DNA of 64,000 nt from Arsenicibacter rosenii (GCF_001870735.1 NZ_MORL01000003.1:476875-540874); one strand, 5' to 3'; shown: positions 50,697 to 59,909, counted from the stretch's first letter. Notes: generated by a model not told the origin, from the sequence alone. Numbers and translations are program-made.

Positions 50697-52964
50697 ATGA
50701 AAAATCTTTTCTACATCTTCTTTTTTGTTTTAAGTAATCCACTCATGGCTCAGCTTAACTATGTAGCCAATACGCCTAATTCTCCTACTCCGGGCACGTT
50801 CAACACGCTTGTTGGCCCAAATGCAGGTCTTTCTAATACAGGTAGCTACAATACATTTTTAGGCTATATGTCTGGTTATTCAAATACATCCGGCAACAAC
50901 AATTCTTTTATAGGGTATAATGCCGGGCAAAATAATACAACAGGCACAAATAATTCCTTTATAGGGTATAATGCCGGGCAAAGTAATACAACCGGTACAA
51001 ACAATGCATTTGTAGGGTATAATGCCGGGCAAGCCAATACCAGTGCCTCCCAAAATTCTTTTTTTGGTTTTCAGGCTGGTTATTTTAATGTAACCGGGCT
51101 TTCAAATGCTTTTTTTGGATCAAATGCCGGACAGAATAACCTGATCGGCAACAACAATTCATTTATTGGCACCTTTTCAGGGCAAAATAATACGGATGGT
51201 GGCAGCAATACATTTGTTGGTTATGCCGCTGGACAAAACAACTATCATGGCGGTCAGAATACGTTCATTGGGACAAGCAGCGGGCAAAGTAACACAGATG
51301 GTAGTAATAACATATTTGTTGGCCACCAAAGCGGTTACTCAAATACAACAGGCAGTGGTAATATCATGCTCGGTTTATTGGCCGGGTTCGCCAATCGTAC
51401 AGGTGCTAACAATGTATTTTTAGGCAATCAGGCCGGCAGGGATAATACATTAGGAGGAAACAATATTTTTATCGGAGGGGCAACTGGATTTAAAAATACA
51501 ACCGGAACAGGTAATATTTTTATTGGTGACAATGCGGGGCAGGAAAATATTTCCGGAGGAGCCAACATTTATATAGGAAGAGGGGCCGGCGAACGAGGTA
51601 CAACAGGTTCACAGAACACGTTTATTGGTATGCAGGCAGGGTACAATAATCAGGTTGGGACCAATACATTTATTGGTTATAGTGCAGGTTTTACTAATAC
51701 AACCGGAACAGATAATACATTTCTGGGTAATCGGGCAGGTACAAGCAACTCTACCGGCTCATTTAACCTGTTTGTCGGAGGTAGTGCCGGTAACTCCAAT
51801 ACAACAGGAAGAGAAAATCTCTTTTTTGGTGTAGGTTCAGGTTTCACAAATACAACGGGCCGATTCAACACGTTTGTTGGTCTGAACAGCGGTTACAGTA
51901 ATGTGGCTGGAGAAAACAATGTATTTATCGGGCAACGGGCAGGTTTTTCCAACACGAACGGAAACTACAACATGTTTATAGGTGCTTCAACCGGATACTC
52001 TAACACAAGTGGGATATATAATACCTTTGTTGGCAATGGTTCCGGCTATTCTAATCAGGCAGGTACAAATAATACCTTTATTGGGTTAAATTCCGGATTC
52101 AAAACGAATGCTTCTGATAATGTAAGTATCGGCTATAATGCCGGGGTTGAAAATACAACAGGTACCAAAAATACTTTTATCGGAACTAATGCAGGCGTTT
52201 CTGCATCAAACCCAACCCTGCAAAATGCTACTGCTATTGGCTATGGTGCACTGGTAAGCACAAGTAACAGCGTAATCTTAGGAAATGCCGCAAATGTTGG
52301 CATTGGCAATACAGCACCAACGGCCAAATTGCATGTAACTACCGGAGTAAGCAATACAAGTGGCTTACGGTTAGAAAACCTGACCAGCGCCAGCCCTGCG
52401 GGTGTTAGTACCAGCAAATTTTTAACAGTAGATACGAGTGGCAATGTAATACTGGCCAATTACAGTTCAGGAGCACGGGAAGCAATTACGTCGGCTGAAG
52501 TATTGTGGGAGAAACGCGGAGATTTATTGCAGAGCGTATCGGGTACAGGTGTTGTAGTTGGTACAGGAGTGACAAAGCTACCGTCAGGATACAGCCTGTA
52601 TGTTGGTCAGGGTTTACTGGCCGAGCGGATCAAGGTAGCAGTAAAGAACAGCAGCGAGTGGAGTGACTATGTGTTTTCTCCGGCATACAAACTCCGTAAA
52701 CTAAGCGAAGTAGAAGCCTACGTAAAAGCCAACAAACATTTACCGGGCCTGCCAAGTGCCGAAGAAGTCGTACAGGAAGGTGTTGATGTACTAAAGATGA
52801 ATGCCAGGTTGCTCGAGAAGATTGAAGAATTAACACTATACAGTATTCAGTTAGCGAAGGAAAACCAGACGCTCAAAAGGCAACAGCAAATTCAGACAGA
52901 AAAACAGCAAGCTGAAATAAATCAATTAAAACAACTTGTCAAGCAATTATTAGACAAGAAATAA
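50697..52964 (+). CDS. Secreted beta-roll repeat protein, tail-fiber/adhesin-like
   Basis: This is a 755-residue protein. Signal peptide 1-18 (FFFVLSNPLMAQ). About 28 copies of a 17-residue repeat fill residues ~24-515; the pattern is N-T-F-I-G-x-x-A-G-x-x-N-T-T-G. They resemble the left-handed beta-roll of YadA-type heads. Near 515-540 comes SNSVILGNAANVGIG, followed by a fiber-type chaperone/anchor region that includes EVEAYVKANKHLPGLPSAEE and a C-terminal coiled coil (QLAKENQTLKRQQQ, about 700-755). It probably forms a trimeric surface fiber. It has its own promoter region and a terminator. The DNA repeats (51 bp) near 50900-51050 are almost identical and could vary in copy number. Confidence 0.8.
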   Translation: MKNLFYIFFFVLSNPLMAQLNYVANTPNSPTPGTFNTLVGPNAGLSNTGSYNTFLGYMSGYSNTSGNNNSFIGYNAGQNNTTGTNNSFIGYNAGQSNTTGTNNAFVGYNAGQANTSASQNSFFGFQAGYFNVTGLSNAFFGSNAGQNNLIGNNNSFIGTFSGQNNTDGGSNTFVGYAAGQNNYHGGQNTFIGTSSGQSNTDGSNNIFVGHQSGYSNTTGSGNIMLGLLAGFANRTGANNVFLGNQAGRDNTLGGNNIFIGGATGFKNTTGTGNIFIGDNAGQENISGGANIYIGRGAGERGTTGSQNTFIGMQAGYNNQVGTNTFIGYSAGFTNTTGTDNTFLGNRAGTSNSTGSFNLFVGGSAGNSNTTGRENLFFGVGSGFTNTTGRFNTFVGLNSGYSNVAGENNVFIGQRAGFSNTNGNYNMFIGASTGYSNTSGIYNTFVGNGSGYSNQAGTNNTFIGLNSGFKTNASDNVSIGYNAGVENTTGTKNTFIGTNAGVSASNPTLQNATAIGYGALVSTSNSVILGNAANVGIGNTAPTAKLHVTTGVSNTSGLRLENLTSASPAGVSTSKFLTVDTSGNVILANYSSGAREAITSAEVLWEKRGDLLQSVSGTGVVVGTGVTKLPSGYSLYVGQGLLAERIKVAVKNSSEWSDYVFSPAYKLRKLSEVEAYVKANKHLPGLPSAEEVVQEGVDVLKMNARLLEKIEELTLYSIQLAKENQTLKRQQQIQTEKQQAEINQLKQLVKQLLDKK

Positions 52965-52975
52965 GGCAAAGGATC

Positions 52976-53016
52976 AGTACCGCTATTGTTCAATATAAAC
53001 GAGTAACAGCGGTACT
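52976..53016 (+). terminator. Hairpin terminator after the repeat protein
   Basis: AGTACCGCT (52976-52984) pairs with AGCGGTACT (53008-53016), with extra GTT/AAC pairs inside. A T-rich stretch follows 53020. Confidence 0.6.
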
Positions 53017-53433
53017 TACTGTTTATTTTATTCTAACTAAGTGGTGATTTATTTAAAACGCTCTCCGATACAGGAACAATGAAATAAACATGATTCTTTT
53101 TATTGACTGTATTTAGCCCTTACTTTCCGATACAGAAAGTAAACAATTTACCTAAATTACTGATAAACAAATACTTACGTAAAACTACTAACCCTAACGG
53201 TACAAATAATACCCAGAAATACAAGTTAACCCTCTTTGTGTATCAATCCCCATACAGTTGAAACTTTTAACTTCCCCCTAATACATTAAATTATTATCAT
53301 AATTAATATATAAAATGCATAGGATAAATAATTTATTATATTTCTTATAAACTTGAATAATAAATTGTTAAAGTCTATGAACACATAGGACTGAATTAGC
53401 AAAATAGGTACCTTGCGCCAAGTCTCGACCCAA
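53017..53433. other. AT-rich intergenic leader of the defence island
   Basis: No gene is supported. TTTCCGATACAGAAAGTAA (53127-53145) and CGCTCTCCGATACAGG (53060-53075) share the core TCCGATACAG, a possible pair of short direct repeats; ACGCTCTCCGATA also occurs at 6911-6923. Strongly AT-rich from 53080 onward, marking the start of acquired DNA. Confidence 0.4.
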
Positions 53434-54561
53434 ATGGAAAAAAAAATAGATTTTTTAGCACCAAAGTTAGAGGGGATTAGGTTTGAAGATCATACCTTAC
53501 CAGTCAATCTACTAGAGGACTTTTCCGCCCTTGAAGAGCTTATTTTTGAGGTCGCAAAACAAATTTTCTTGGAAGAGAATCCAAACAGAAAGCGTGTGCC
53601 TAAAGGTTTTACTGATAACGTAAGTCTAAAGCTATCAGGAATTGAAGAAGGTAGTACAATACCTAAGTTCGTATTAGTGACTATACTTAATTCAATGCTA
53701 TTACTTGATGCTAATCCTAACTCAATGACTTACATAGAAAAGGCTAGGGATAGAATCATTGATACAATTAGTAATGCAAAACAAGGCAATCTTAGCTCTA
53801 ATCTCTTAGGCCAAAAGTATTTGAATTTTTTCAATAGGATTGGCAAAAATCTCCAAGAAGGAGAATCTATAGATTTTTCACTTGATCACAGTGGAAAAGC
53901 CACTTTAGACAAAAATGTAAGAAAAAAACTTCTACTCTCTCGAAACGAGAGATTTGAATATTCTGATTCAATATCAATAAATGCCTCTGTATCAGCAATA
54001 GACAAAAAACATAACACTTTTACCTTAAATATTCAAGATCAAACTATTCCATGTAAAATTGATACAGCTTTCGACTTTATTGAAACAATTACCCAAGCGT
54101 TTAATGAATACGAAAAAGGTGCTTTAGTTTCGATCAAAGCAACAGGTATTTATAATGAGCAAGATAAACTAATTAACATTGATGCATTCGAATCAATGGA
54201 TATTTTAGATCCATACGATGTAAAAGTCAGGCTCAATCAATTATCAGAAATTAAGGATAATTGGTATGAAGGAAGTGGTGTAGCGCCTGGTGTAGAATTC
54301 TTGAAGAAATTTGGTGAATACTTTGCTTCATATTATAATTTAAGTTTGCCATTACCAGCAATATTTCCTACCCTTGAAGGAAATATTCAACTTGAATGGA
54401 ATTTACCTAAAGCAAAAGTGTTACTTGAGGTATACAGAAATGGGTTCTACTCTGAACTTCTTTTATCTAACGATGAAGACTTATTTGAAGAAGTAAATTT
54501 AAATCTTGACGATCAGAATGATTGGATCAAACTAAATAATATTATTAACATTTCAATGTAA
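53434..54561 (+). CDS. Large subunit of an uncharacterised coupled two-gene module
   Basis: ATG 53434 gives 375 residues (a TTG at 53413 adds seven). No signal peptide or membrane segment. Residues about 185-260 are beta-rich (SVSAIDKKHNTFTLNIQDQ, ALVSIKATGIYNEQDKLINI) and might form an OB- or SH3-like fold. Residues about 270-345 carry LSEIKDNWYEGSGVAPGVEF and LPLPAIFPTLEGNIQLEW, a pattern I recall from hypothetical proteins of many bacteria; no function is named for it. The stop and the next start share one base (TAATG), so the pair is made together. It is AT-rich and sits in a defence island. A role as toxin-antitoxin or antiphage unit is possible but not shown. Confidence 0.6.
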   Translation: MEKKIDFLAPKLEGIRFEDHTLPVNLLEDFSALEELIFEVAKQIFLEENPNRKRVPKGFTDNVSLKLSGIEEGSTIPKFVLVTILNSMLLLDANPNSMTYIEKARDRIIDTISNAKQGNLSSNLLGQKYLNFFNRIGKNLQEGESIDFSLDHSGKATLDKNVRKKLLLSRNERFEYSDSISINASVSAIDKKHNTFTLNIQDQTIPCKIDTAFDFIETITQAFNEYEKGALVSIKATGIYNEQDKLINIDAFESMDILDPYDVKVRLNQLSEIKDNWYEGSGVAPGVEFLKKFGEYFASYYNLSLPLPAIFPTLEGNIQLEWNLPKAKVLLEVYRNGFYSELLLSNDEDLFEEVNLNLDDQNDWIKLNNIINISM

Positions 54562-54965
54562 TGAAAGAGAACACACTCCTACACAGGCAAATTCACCCTA
54601 ACTTTGTACAAAACAAAATAGTTTCGACACAAGCCTTCATTAAGGAAAATGACGTTGCTTCCTTATCATTTGTTCCAAAAGAGTCTGATAATAACAAATT
54701 ATCAGTTTATAATGGTGATAAGTTTACACCTGAACAAGCCTACGACCACTATACACAAAAATTTACATCATTTGGAGTCCTATCTATAAGTAAGTCAGAG
54801 TGCGATTCGATAACTCCATTGTCAGTAGCAGAGGATAATGATCCGTTTGACGGTCATTCTTATATAGATTTTACTGCAATATCGAGTAAGAATCAAATAA
54901 AAATAAAAGCTCAAAAGCTAAGAGATACTGCCATAAAGCGGGGATGGTCGTATAGGAATAAGTAA
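54561..54965 (+). CDS. Small partner of the uncharacterised two-gene module
   Basis: This is a 134-residue cytosolic protein. It begins LLHRQIHPNFVQNKIVSTQAF and holds NKLSVYNGDKFTPEQAYDHY. From memory, proteins with LHRQIHP... and LSVYDGD... recur across bacteria next to the larger partner described for 53434-54561. No catalytic motif is recognised. The C-terminus (KIKAQKLRDTAIKRGWSY) is basic and helical and could bind RNA or the partner. It overlaps the partner by one base. Confidence 0.6.
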   Translation: MKENTLLHRQIHPNFVQNKIVSTQAFIKENDVASLSFVPKESDNNKLSVYNGDKFTPEQAYDHYTQKFTSFGVLSISKSECDSITPLSVAEDNDPFDGHSYIDFTAISSKNQIKIKAQKLRDTAIKRGWSYRNK

Positions 54966-55189
54966 AATACATGATTTATGTACAATACTTATTCTTAATA
55001 AATTTCCCACTAAAAAAATTTAATTCTTTCTTTCACTGAAAACAAACTCAATATTATATATTATAAATAGCATATAATACCAGTATTGATTTAATACTAA
55101 AGTTTTAGTATATTAAAATGCATAAGGAGGAGGCTAAAAAATCTTAATACAAATTTATTCATCCACTTATGACTCCGTAAAAAATGAAT

Positions 55190-56539
55190 TCATGAAGCTT
55201 TAAGTTGCTCTATTAATCGCTGAATTTTTTGGAATATATTACTTTCATTAACTACTAACCATCTGATATCCATGAGTAGTTTAGGGATTTTATTTCTAAT
55301 CAAACTATCAAAAACAATAGGAATAATTTTAGGTTTGTTTCGCTCATGATTAGTTATATACGCCAATTCAATCTCCTGTTTTACCCAATCACTATTTATT
55401 GAATTATTAGATAGCAAAACAATAAAATAATCTGATTCCTTAATTCCAGACTCAATAGTACTCACAACAGTATCTCCAACTTTAACATTAAAATCATCCA
55501 TCCACACATGAATACCATTTTCACTTAAAAGTTCCGCTATATTAACAGCATATTCTTTATCATGTCCAGAATAAGAAATAAACGCGCTGATACGAGTTAC
55601 ATTCGTTTGACTAACAGGCAAAGTATAAAATCTACTTTCGTATTCTCGCCTATATTTTCCATCCAAACTTGTCAACTCATTTAAATGAAATAAAAAATCA
55701 TATACTTCACTATGTGTTCCATCGTGATTATTATACTCTATAGTAAAAATTCTTTTATCTAGGGCAAGGCGTTTTTTTTCAAACTCATTAAGCCGGCCTC
55801 TTTCAACCAGTAGATAGTGAAAATCATTATTTCTCGAGTAAATTCCAGATAATCGTTCCAATAGATTTTCAACATCGGGATCAGACATACTAAAACCAAC
55901 AAAAAGAACCGTATTTATTGTAAATAATGTTTCAAGAAAAGAACGATAAGCTGTACTTCTAAAAAGAATATTTTGATAATCATGGCTACCTAATATAATA
56001 GTTTCAGGTCTATTAATATCACCATGCATTTTAAAGACGAATTCATCATCTAACTTTAAAGGATTTGGCACCTTATCAAGGTCTTCTTGTGTAAGAACTA
56101 CTGGAATGCGACCATCTCTTTTAAGAGTATAAGCTCCTTCTATTAAAGTATCATAATTAGTAGTTAAAATCCCAATAAATGGAATTTGTACTAGAATTTT
56201 ATGAGTTTGGTTTGGTTTTAATTTCTTATCTAAAAAAATATCACGCAAATACTTAGCAATAGAAGGTTTTGATAAAACTTCTTGAAGTTCTTGAGCAACG
56301 GCTAATAAGTTTCCGTTTTTTACTGCCAGTTCAATCTCAGGCAATAAGCCAGAAAAATTATATCTATCTCTATGGGCAAGCTCAATTAATTCTAACAATA
56401 ACTGAGGCCAATTTGGTAAATTTTTGGAATTACTGCGTTGGATTGGCATTGAAAGGCCCGCCCCACAAAAAGCCACCGCTTTTTTACTTATTATTGATTT
56501 TAATAAGTCTTCAGGTATATGTTTTACATTAAATGGCAT
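55190..56539 (-). CDS. SIR2-TIR fusion protein (candidate antiphage NADase)
   Basis: This is a 449-residue protein. Residues about 12-295 are a SIR2-type domain (SIR2_2 group): nucleotide loop CGAGLS (25-30), TTNYDTLIE (126-134; N128), MHGD (171-174; H172) and VGFSMSDPD (214-222). Residues 317-449 are a TIR domain: ISAFISYSGHDKEYA, VWMDDFNVKVGD and SINSDWVKQEIELAY with the expected catalytic Glu at E389. Both folds are known NAD+-cleaving modules of bacterial defence (Thoeris ThsA has SIR2, ThsB has TIR). To find both in one chain is unusual. I infer a TIR part that makes or senses a signal and a SIR2 part that destroys NAD+. It is third in the minus-strand set after the HEPN-like gene and the coiled-coil gene. 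Confidence 0.85.
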   Translation of the reverse strand: MPFNVKHIPEDLLKSIISKKAVAFCGAGLSMPIQRSNSKNLPNWPQLLLELIELAHRDRYNFSGLLPEIELAVKNGNLLAVAQELQEVLSKPSIAKYLRDIFLDKKLKPNQTHKILVQIPFIGILTTNYDTLIEGAYTLKRDGRIPVVLTQEDLDKVPNPLKLDDEFVFKMHGDINRPETIILGSHDYQNILFRSTAYRSFLETLFTINTVLFVGFSMSDPDVENLLERLSGIYSRNNDFHYLLVERGRLNEFEKKRLALDKRIFTIEYNNHDGTHSEVYDFLFHLNELTSLDGKYRREYESRFYTLPVSQTNVTRISAFISYSGHDKEYAVNIAELLSENGIHVWMDDFNVKVGDTVVSTIESGIKESDYFIVLLSNNSINSDWVKQEIELAYITNHERNKPKIIPIVFDSLIRNKIPKLLMDIRWLVVNESNIFQKIQRLIEQLKAS

Positions 56540-56677
56540 ATAAATTTAGTTTTTTTTAAAAAATATTAATTGCCTTAAATAATCATTACAGAATAAAAAA
56601 ATAGCAATAATCATTAAAGACATATAAAACCCAGTTCAAAATTAAAACACATAGACAAAGTATAATATTTAAATTAT

Positions 56678-57496
56678 TTATTTATCAAGAGCATTCCAAT
56701 CATTATTTAGTAATTTAAGCAATAAATCATGGTCTTCATGATGCCCTTCAATTTTTGTAGTTATCTCTAATATATCTATACATTTTTTAAGACATTCTTT
56801 CCATTTTGAATTAGGAAAATATTGGCGCTCTAAAAAATATTTAGCCCAATAAGAAAAAGGAAACTTTGGATATTTCTCAATAACTTCGTTTATTTTTGGC
56901 AATAAATCCGGATTACGTATTACTCCAAAATTTGATCCTTTTTGGTATAGAATTAAATTCATTCTTGAAGACAAATCGTTATCAAATCCAGTAAAGTCAC
57001 CTCCAAAATATACTCTTTCAAGCCCCACATGATTACGAGTTGCGTAATATGTATAATCTTTAACGTTGACCAAATCATCTTTTAACTGCTCTATAGTTTT
57101 ATTCCGCTCCTCTATATCATACTGATATTGATCAATTTTTTTAAGCATACCTTCATTTTGTGAACTCAAAATCTTGTTTGAATTCACAATCTCAATATTT
57201 AAATCTAAAAGCTCTGTATTTTGACCTATCAACTTTGAATTACTTAATCTCAGCGTATCTATTATCTCTGCTTGAGATTCAATTTTATCATTTAGCTTTA
57301 ATACTGTTGCATTTGTATTTGTCCCAATTTCAATACCAGTTTTTACGCCAGTCAATATACTTGAAGACTTCGCAGATGAGTTTTTATTATTTAAATATGT
57401 ACCTAAAGCAGTAATTAAACCTCCTATAGTAGCAATAATTGCTCCTATTAGTATTATAACTATAGGTTTCTTCAAAAATTCGATAACGAAATCCAT
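56678..57496 (-). CDS. Membrane-anchored coiled-coil protein, possible defence partner
   Basis: This is a 272-residue protein. Residues about 10-37 are one membrane helix (PIVIILIGAIIATIGGLITALGTYL). Residues about 60-145 are a long coiled coil (NDKIESQAEIIDTLRLSNSK, QLKDDLVNVKDY). The C-terminal ~125 residues are globular with aromatics (RVYFGGDFTGFDND, FPFSYWAKYFLERQYFPNSKW) and could be a helical ligand-binding domain; the fold is unknown. A membrane-bound coiled coil with a soluble head resembles accessory or sensor subunits in several defence systems. It lies 138 bp before the SIR2-TIR gene on the same strand. Confidence 0.55.
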   Translation of the reverse strand: MDFVIEFLKKPIVIILIGAIIATIGGLITALGTYLNNKNSSAKSSSILTGVKTGIEIGTNTNATVLKLNDKIESQAEIIDTLRLSNSKLIGQNTELLDLNIEIVNSNKILSSQNEGMLKKIDQYQYDIEERNKTIEQLKDDLVNVKDYTYYATRNHVGLERVYFGGDFTGFDNDLSSRMNLILYQKGSNFGVIRNPDLLPKINEVIEKYPKFPFSYWAKYFLERQYFPNSKWKECLKKCIDILEITTKIEGHHEDHDLLLKLLNNDWNALDK

Positions 57497-57717
57497 AATC
57501 TAAACGCCTTATTTAAGATCATTAATACATCTTACTTTAAAAGTAAACGAATATTTTATTCGAAAATATATAACATAAATTAATAACAATTTTTCAAATA
57601 CAATAAGCCATCTGCTTGGTTTTTTTTCTAATTTTATTTAGTATTAATTCATTGAAGAAAATCTTAAAAATTCTATTTAAAAAATCTTATTACTTATAAA
57701 AATTAATTATATAATTT

Positions 57718-58335
57718 TTATAACTTATTAAGTATAAGTTCCAATTTATTCCTAGCCTCGATTGCTTCTTGCCTAGAAACATCCTGAGTAGCGCTGATTG
57801 TATTAGCGTGTACTTTATTTCTCAAATTTCTTATAAAGTCCATATCTGCTTTATCTGCTGATCCTTTCTTACTACTTGTTACTGAATAATTTTTTATTAA
57901 CGTTGCTAATGTAGCCTTTGAAAGGCCTTCATTTAATAGTCCTTCCAATACAGTACCAAAATTCATAACTGCATTTTTATAAAGCCCGTTATCAAGTGAA
58001 AACTGGCCATTTATGTAGTGCTTAGATACAATTTCATTGCTTTTTACTTTATTCGAAAATGAATTTTGAATTAAAAAATCAAACATATTTGTGTTTTCTT
58101 TAATATAAAAATAATTAATATCAAGTATAAATGAATCATCATCAGAAAGGTCATAACCTAATTTAGTTTCTGTATAATTCCCATTAAAAACAAAATCAAC
58201 ATCTTGCTCTCCAGCTACACCATTTACGTATAGAATAGCACTGTGAATAATGTAACAATTAACAAAAGGCGTGAAAAGTCTATTATTGGCAGAATCAATA
58301 TTTTGATCCTGAACCTTGTAGATTGCTTTGTACAT
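57718..58335 (-). CDS. HEPN-like protein with RX6H motif, abortive-infection type
   Basis: This is a 205-residue protein. The N-terminal ~95 residues (FTPFVNCYIIHSAILYVNG, NYTETKLGYDLSDDDSF) are beta-rich and unassigned. The C-terminal ~90 residues are helical: VMNFGTVLEGLLNEGLSK, then MDFIRNLRNKVHANTISAT. The latter holds R169-X6-H176, the HEPN ribonuclease signature, and the layout matches Abi-C-like tails. HEPN proteins cut RNA in abortive infection and toxin systems. It would be the first gene of the minus-strand set with the coiled-coil and SIR2-TIR genes (221-bp gap to the next). The link to them is by position only. Confidence 0.6.
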   Translation of the reverse strand: MYKAIYKVQDQNIDSANNRLFTPFVNCYIIHSAILYVNGVAGEQDVDFVFNGNYTETKLGYDLSDDDSFILDINYFYIKENTNMFDFLIQNSFSNKVKSNEIVSKHYINGQFSLDNGLYKNAVMNFGTVLEGLLNEGLSKATLATLIKNYSVTSSKKGSADKADMDFIRNLRNKVHANTISATQDVSRQEAIEARNKLELILNKL

Positions 58336-58576
58336 ATTTTCAATTATTTGATTGTTAAAAAAAACACTAAACAGCTACAAATTACTTAAAATACAATTGC
58401 TCATATTTTACATTTTAAGTTAAAAATATCCTGACATATTTACGATATATACAATTAATATTCTTTTAAAAATAACTCAATTTTGAAAACTTAAGAATGT
58501 TTACTAACAAATTAATTATAATATTTATTATTAGTTAATCAACCTAGTATTTTGGGCCAGTAAATTCAGATAAAAC

Positions 58577-58696
58577 CTATACATGGTACAAAAAAGGTAA
58601 AATAATGGCCGGCCTTGTCACTTCTTCAGCTTGAAAGAAAGTCTTATTAAGGTCACTCCTGTCAACAAGTTGTTTGAGGTGATCTTTGAAGTTCAT
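58577..58696 (-). pseudogene. Relic of a restriction-enzyme N-terminus
   Basis: A 39-residue frame from ATG 58696 to TAG 58577-58579 reads MNFKDHLKQLVDRSDLNK, then FFQAEEVTRPAIILPFL. This is the start of the family of type I restriction/DUF4268-like proteins (consensus start M-D-F-K-D, later EEATKxAxIxPFxxxLGYDV). It breaks off exactly where LGYDV should follow. The rest of the gene is missing. 58336-58576 and 58697-58907 hold no supported gene. Confidence 0.6.
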
Positions 58697-58907
58697 AAAG
58701 GTGTCAGGTAAAACCTGTTTATTCAATAAGCGTCTGGTTTAGCCCCTCTTTGATGTCAATTGTATTATAATTTCTATACAGAATGAAACATTAGTGCGAT
58801 TAACAGCAATTTTATACTTATTGAACATAATAAACAAATTTTCATATAAATGTTATTTTTATCATAATTTGTTATAGTTCAGAGGTTTGGTTATACCGGT
58901 TAACGAA

Positions 58908-58935
58908 AAAGGCCCTGACTGATGCCAAGGCCTTT
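58908..58935 (-). terminator. Rho-independent terminator of the excisionase-like gene
   Basis: AAAGGCC (58908-58914) pairs with GGCCTTT (58929-58935); T5 follows on the minus strand. It ends the gene whose stop is at 58957. Confidence 0.75.
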
Positions 58936-58956
58936 GAACGGATGTATATTTTTGTT

Positions 58957-59295
58957 TTAGTCGGGAAAAAGGGTCAGTTTTCTTTTCCGTTGATGCCGGT
59001 TAACGGCCCCGCTTTCTAACCATTCGTCAATTTCTGATCGCCGATACCAGCGGCTATTGGTGCATGTTTTATAGTATGGTAGCCCGCGCCTTTCGTAGTA
59101 TCTAACCAACGATTCTGACACCTTTAGGTATTTAGCGGCTTCTTCAAGAGTCAAGAGTTCAAGGCCTCTTGACCGTCGCTGCTCCTGAATTAGTGCTTCG
59201 GCTGTTTTTTTATAATCTTTAACAGCTATTTCAAACTGTTTCTGCAATTCCTGAATAAAATCAGGGTCAACGGCTACAAGAGTCTTCGAACTCAT
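58957..59295 (-). CDS. Excisionase-like HTH DNA-binding protein
   Basis: This is a 112-residue protein. Residues about 50-95 are the MerR/excisionase-type HTH: LLTLEEAAKYLKVSESLVRYYERRGLPYYKTC, then SRWYRRSEIDEWLES. The N-terminal ~45 residues form a coiled coil. The C-terminus is basic (NRHQRKRKL). HTH_17 proteins of this kind are common on Bacteroidota integrative and conjugative elements and prophages, where they help excision or control. Its place beside phage-type genes supports a mobile-element role. No integrase lies in this window. Confidence 0.8.
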   Translation of the reverse strand: MSSKTLVAVDPDFIQELQKQFEIAVKDYKKTAEALIQEQRRSRGLELLTLEEAAKYLKVSESLVRYYERRGLPYYKTCTNSRWYRRSEIDEWLESGAVNRHQRKRKLTLFPD

Positions 59296-59455
59296 AAAAC
59301 AAAGTGATTAAGTATTTGATAATGCATGACATACCTACGGATCAATACCAAGGCATTACTTCTTAATTTTTGTTTTAGTTGGGTCCCGTTGCTGTCTGGC
59401 GGGGTTTCGCCAGATTGATTTCTACCGCTCAATGCGTTCCGTAAGGCTACCTCTG

Positions 59456-59782
59456 CTAGCGTTTGGCGTGACTAAAGCCAGACTCAATAATGCCGGCAAT
59501 ATACTTTTTGCCATGTTCTGTACTATACTCGTCACAAAAACCATAAATGTTTTCCAGAACGTTTAATAGTTCATCTTCAAGCCCTGTCGCTTTAAATGCT
59601 TCAGGATGCTTCACAAATGCCTTTTGAATGCAGAAAACCGCATACTTGATAAATTCAGGGTCGTGCTCAAAGAATAAACCTGCCAACGGCTCTATAAACT
59701 GCTCGTTGGTCCCTGCCTGTTGAGGCAAAGTCCTAGTACTTGTGTTAGACTTTGCTGTTCTGTAATTTTGCTCTGATCTCAT
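59456..59782 (-). CDS. Small helical protein, function unknown
   Basis: ATG 59782 gives 108 residues; a longer frame to 59857 runs through a hairpin and is less likely. The protein is helical (HDPEFIKYAVFCIQKAFVKHPEAF, LLNVLENIYGFCDEYS) with a low-complexity N-terminus (RTAKSNTSTRTLPQQAG). I do not recognise a family. It lies between the excisionase-like and XRE regulators and fits a mobile-element accessory gene. Confidence 0.5.
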   Translation of the reverse strand: MRSEQNYRTAKSNTSTRTLPQQAGTNEQFIEPLAGLFFEHDPEFIKYAVFCIQKAFVKHPEAFKATGLEDELLNVLENIYGFCDEYSTEHGKKYIAGIIESGFSHAKR

Positions 59783-59798
59783 AATTTTTGAGTTTATA

Positions 59799-59835
59799 GC
59801 CCTTTCGCTATGCTTTGGACGGTAAGCGAGAGGGC
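59799..59835. promoter_or_regulatory. Hairpin in the leader of the small helical gene
   Basis: GCCCTTTCGCT (59799-59809) pairs with AGCGAGAGGGC (59825-59835) at 10 of 11 positions; TTTTGTTTTG follows on the plus strand. It may act as a leader stem for the minus-strand gene or as a weak plus-strand terminator. Confidence 0.4.
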
Positions 59836-59909
59836 TTTTGTTTTGTCTGATTGACAATGCAATGTAAAGTAAAACTTAGAATATATCCTAAGTTTTACTG
59901 CAAAAAAAA

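Noticed and set aside
50850..52200. CRISPR-like or satellite array
   Set aside because: The repeats are in one long coding frame and make a regular 17-residue protein pattern.
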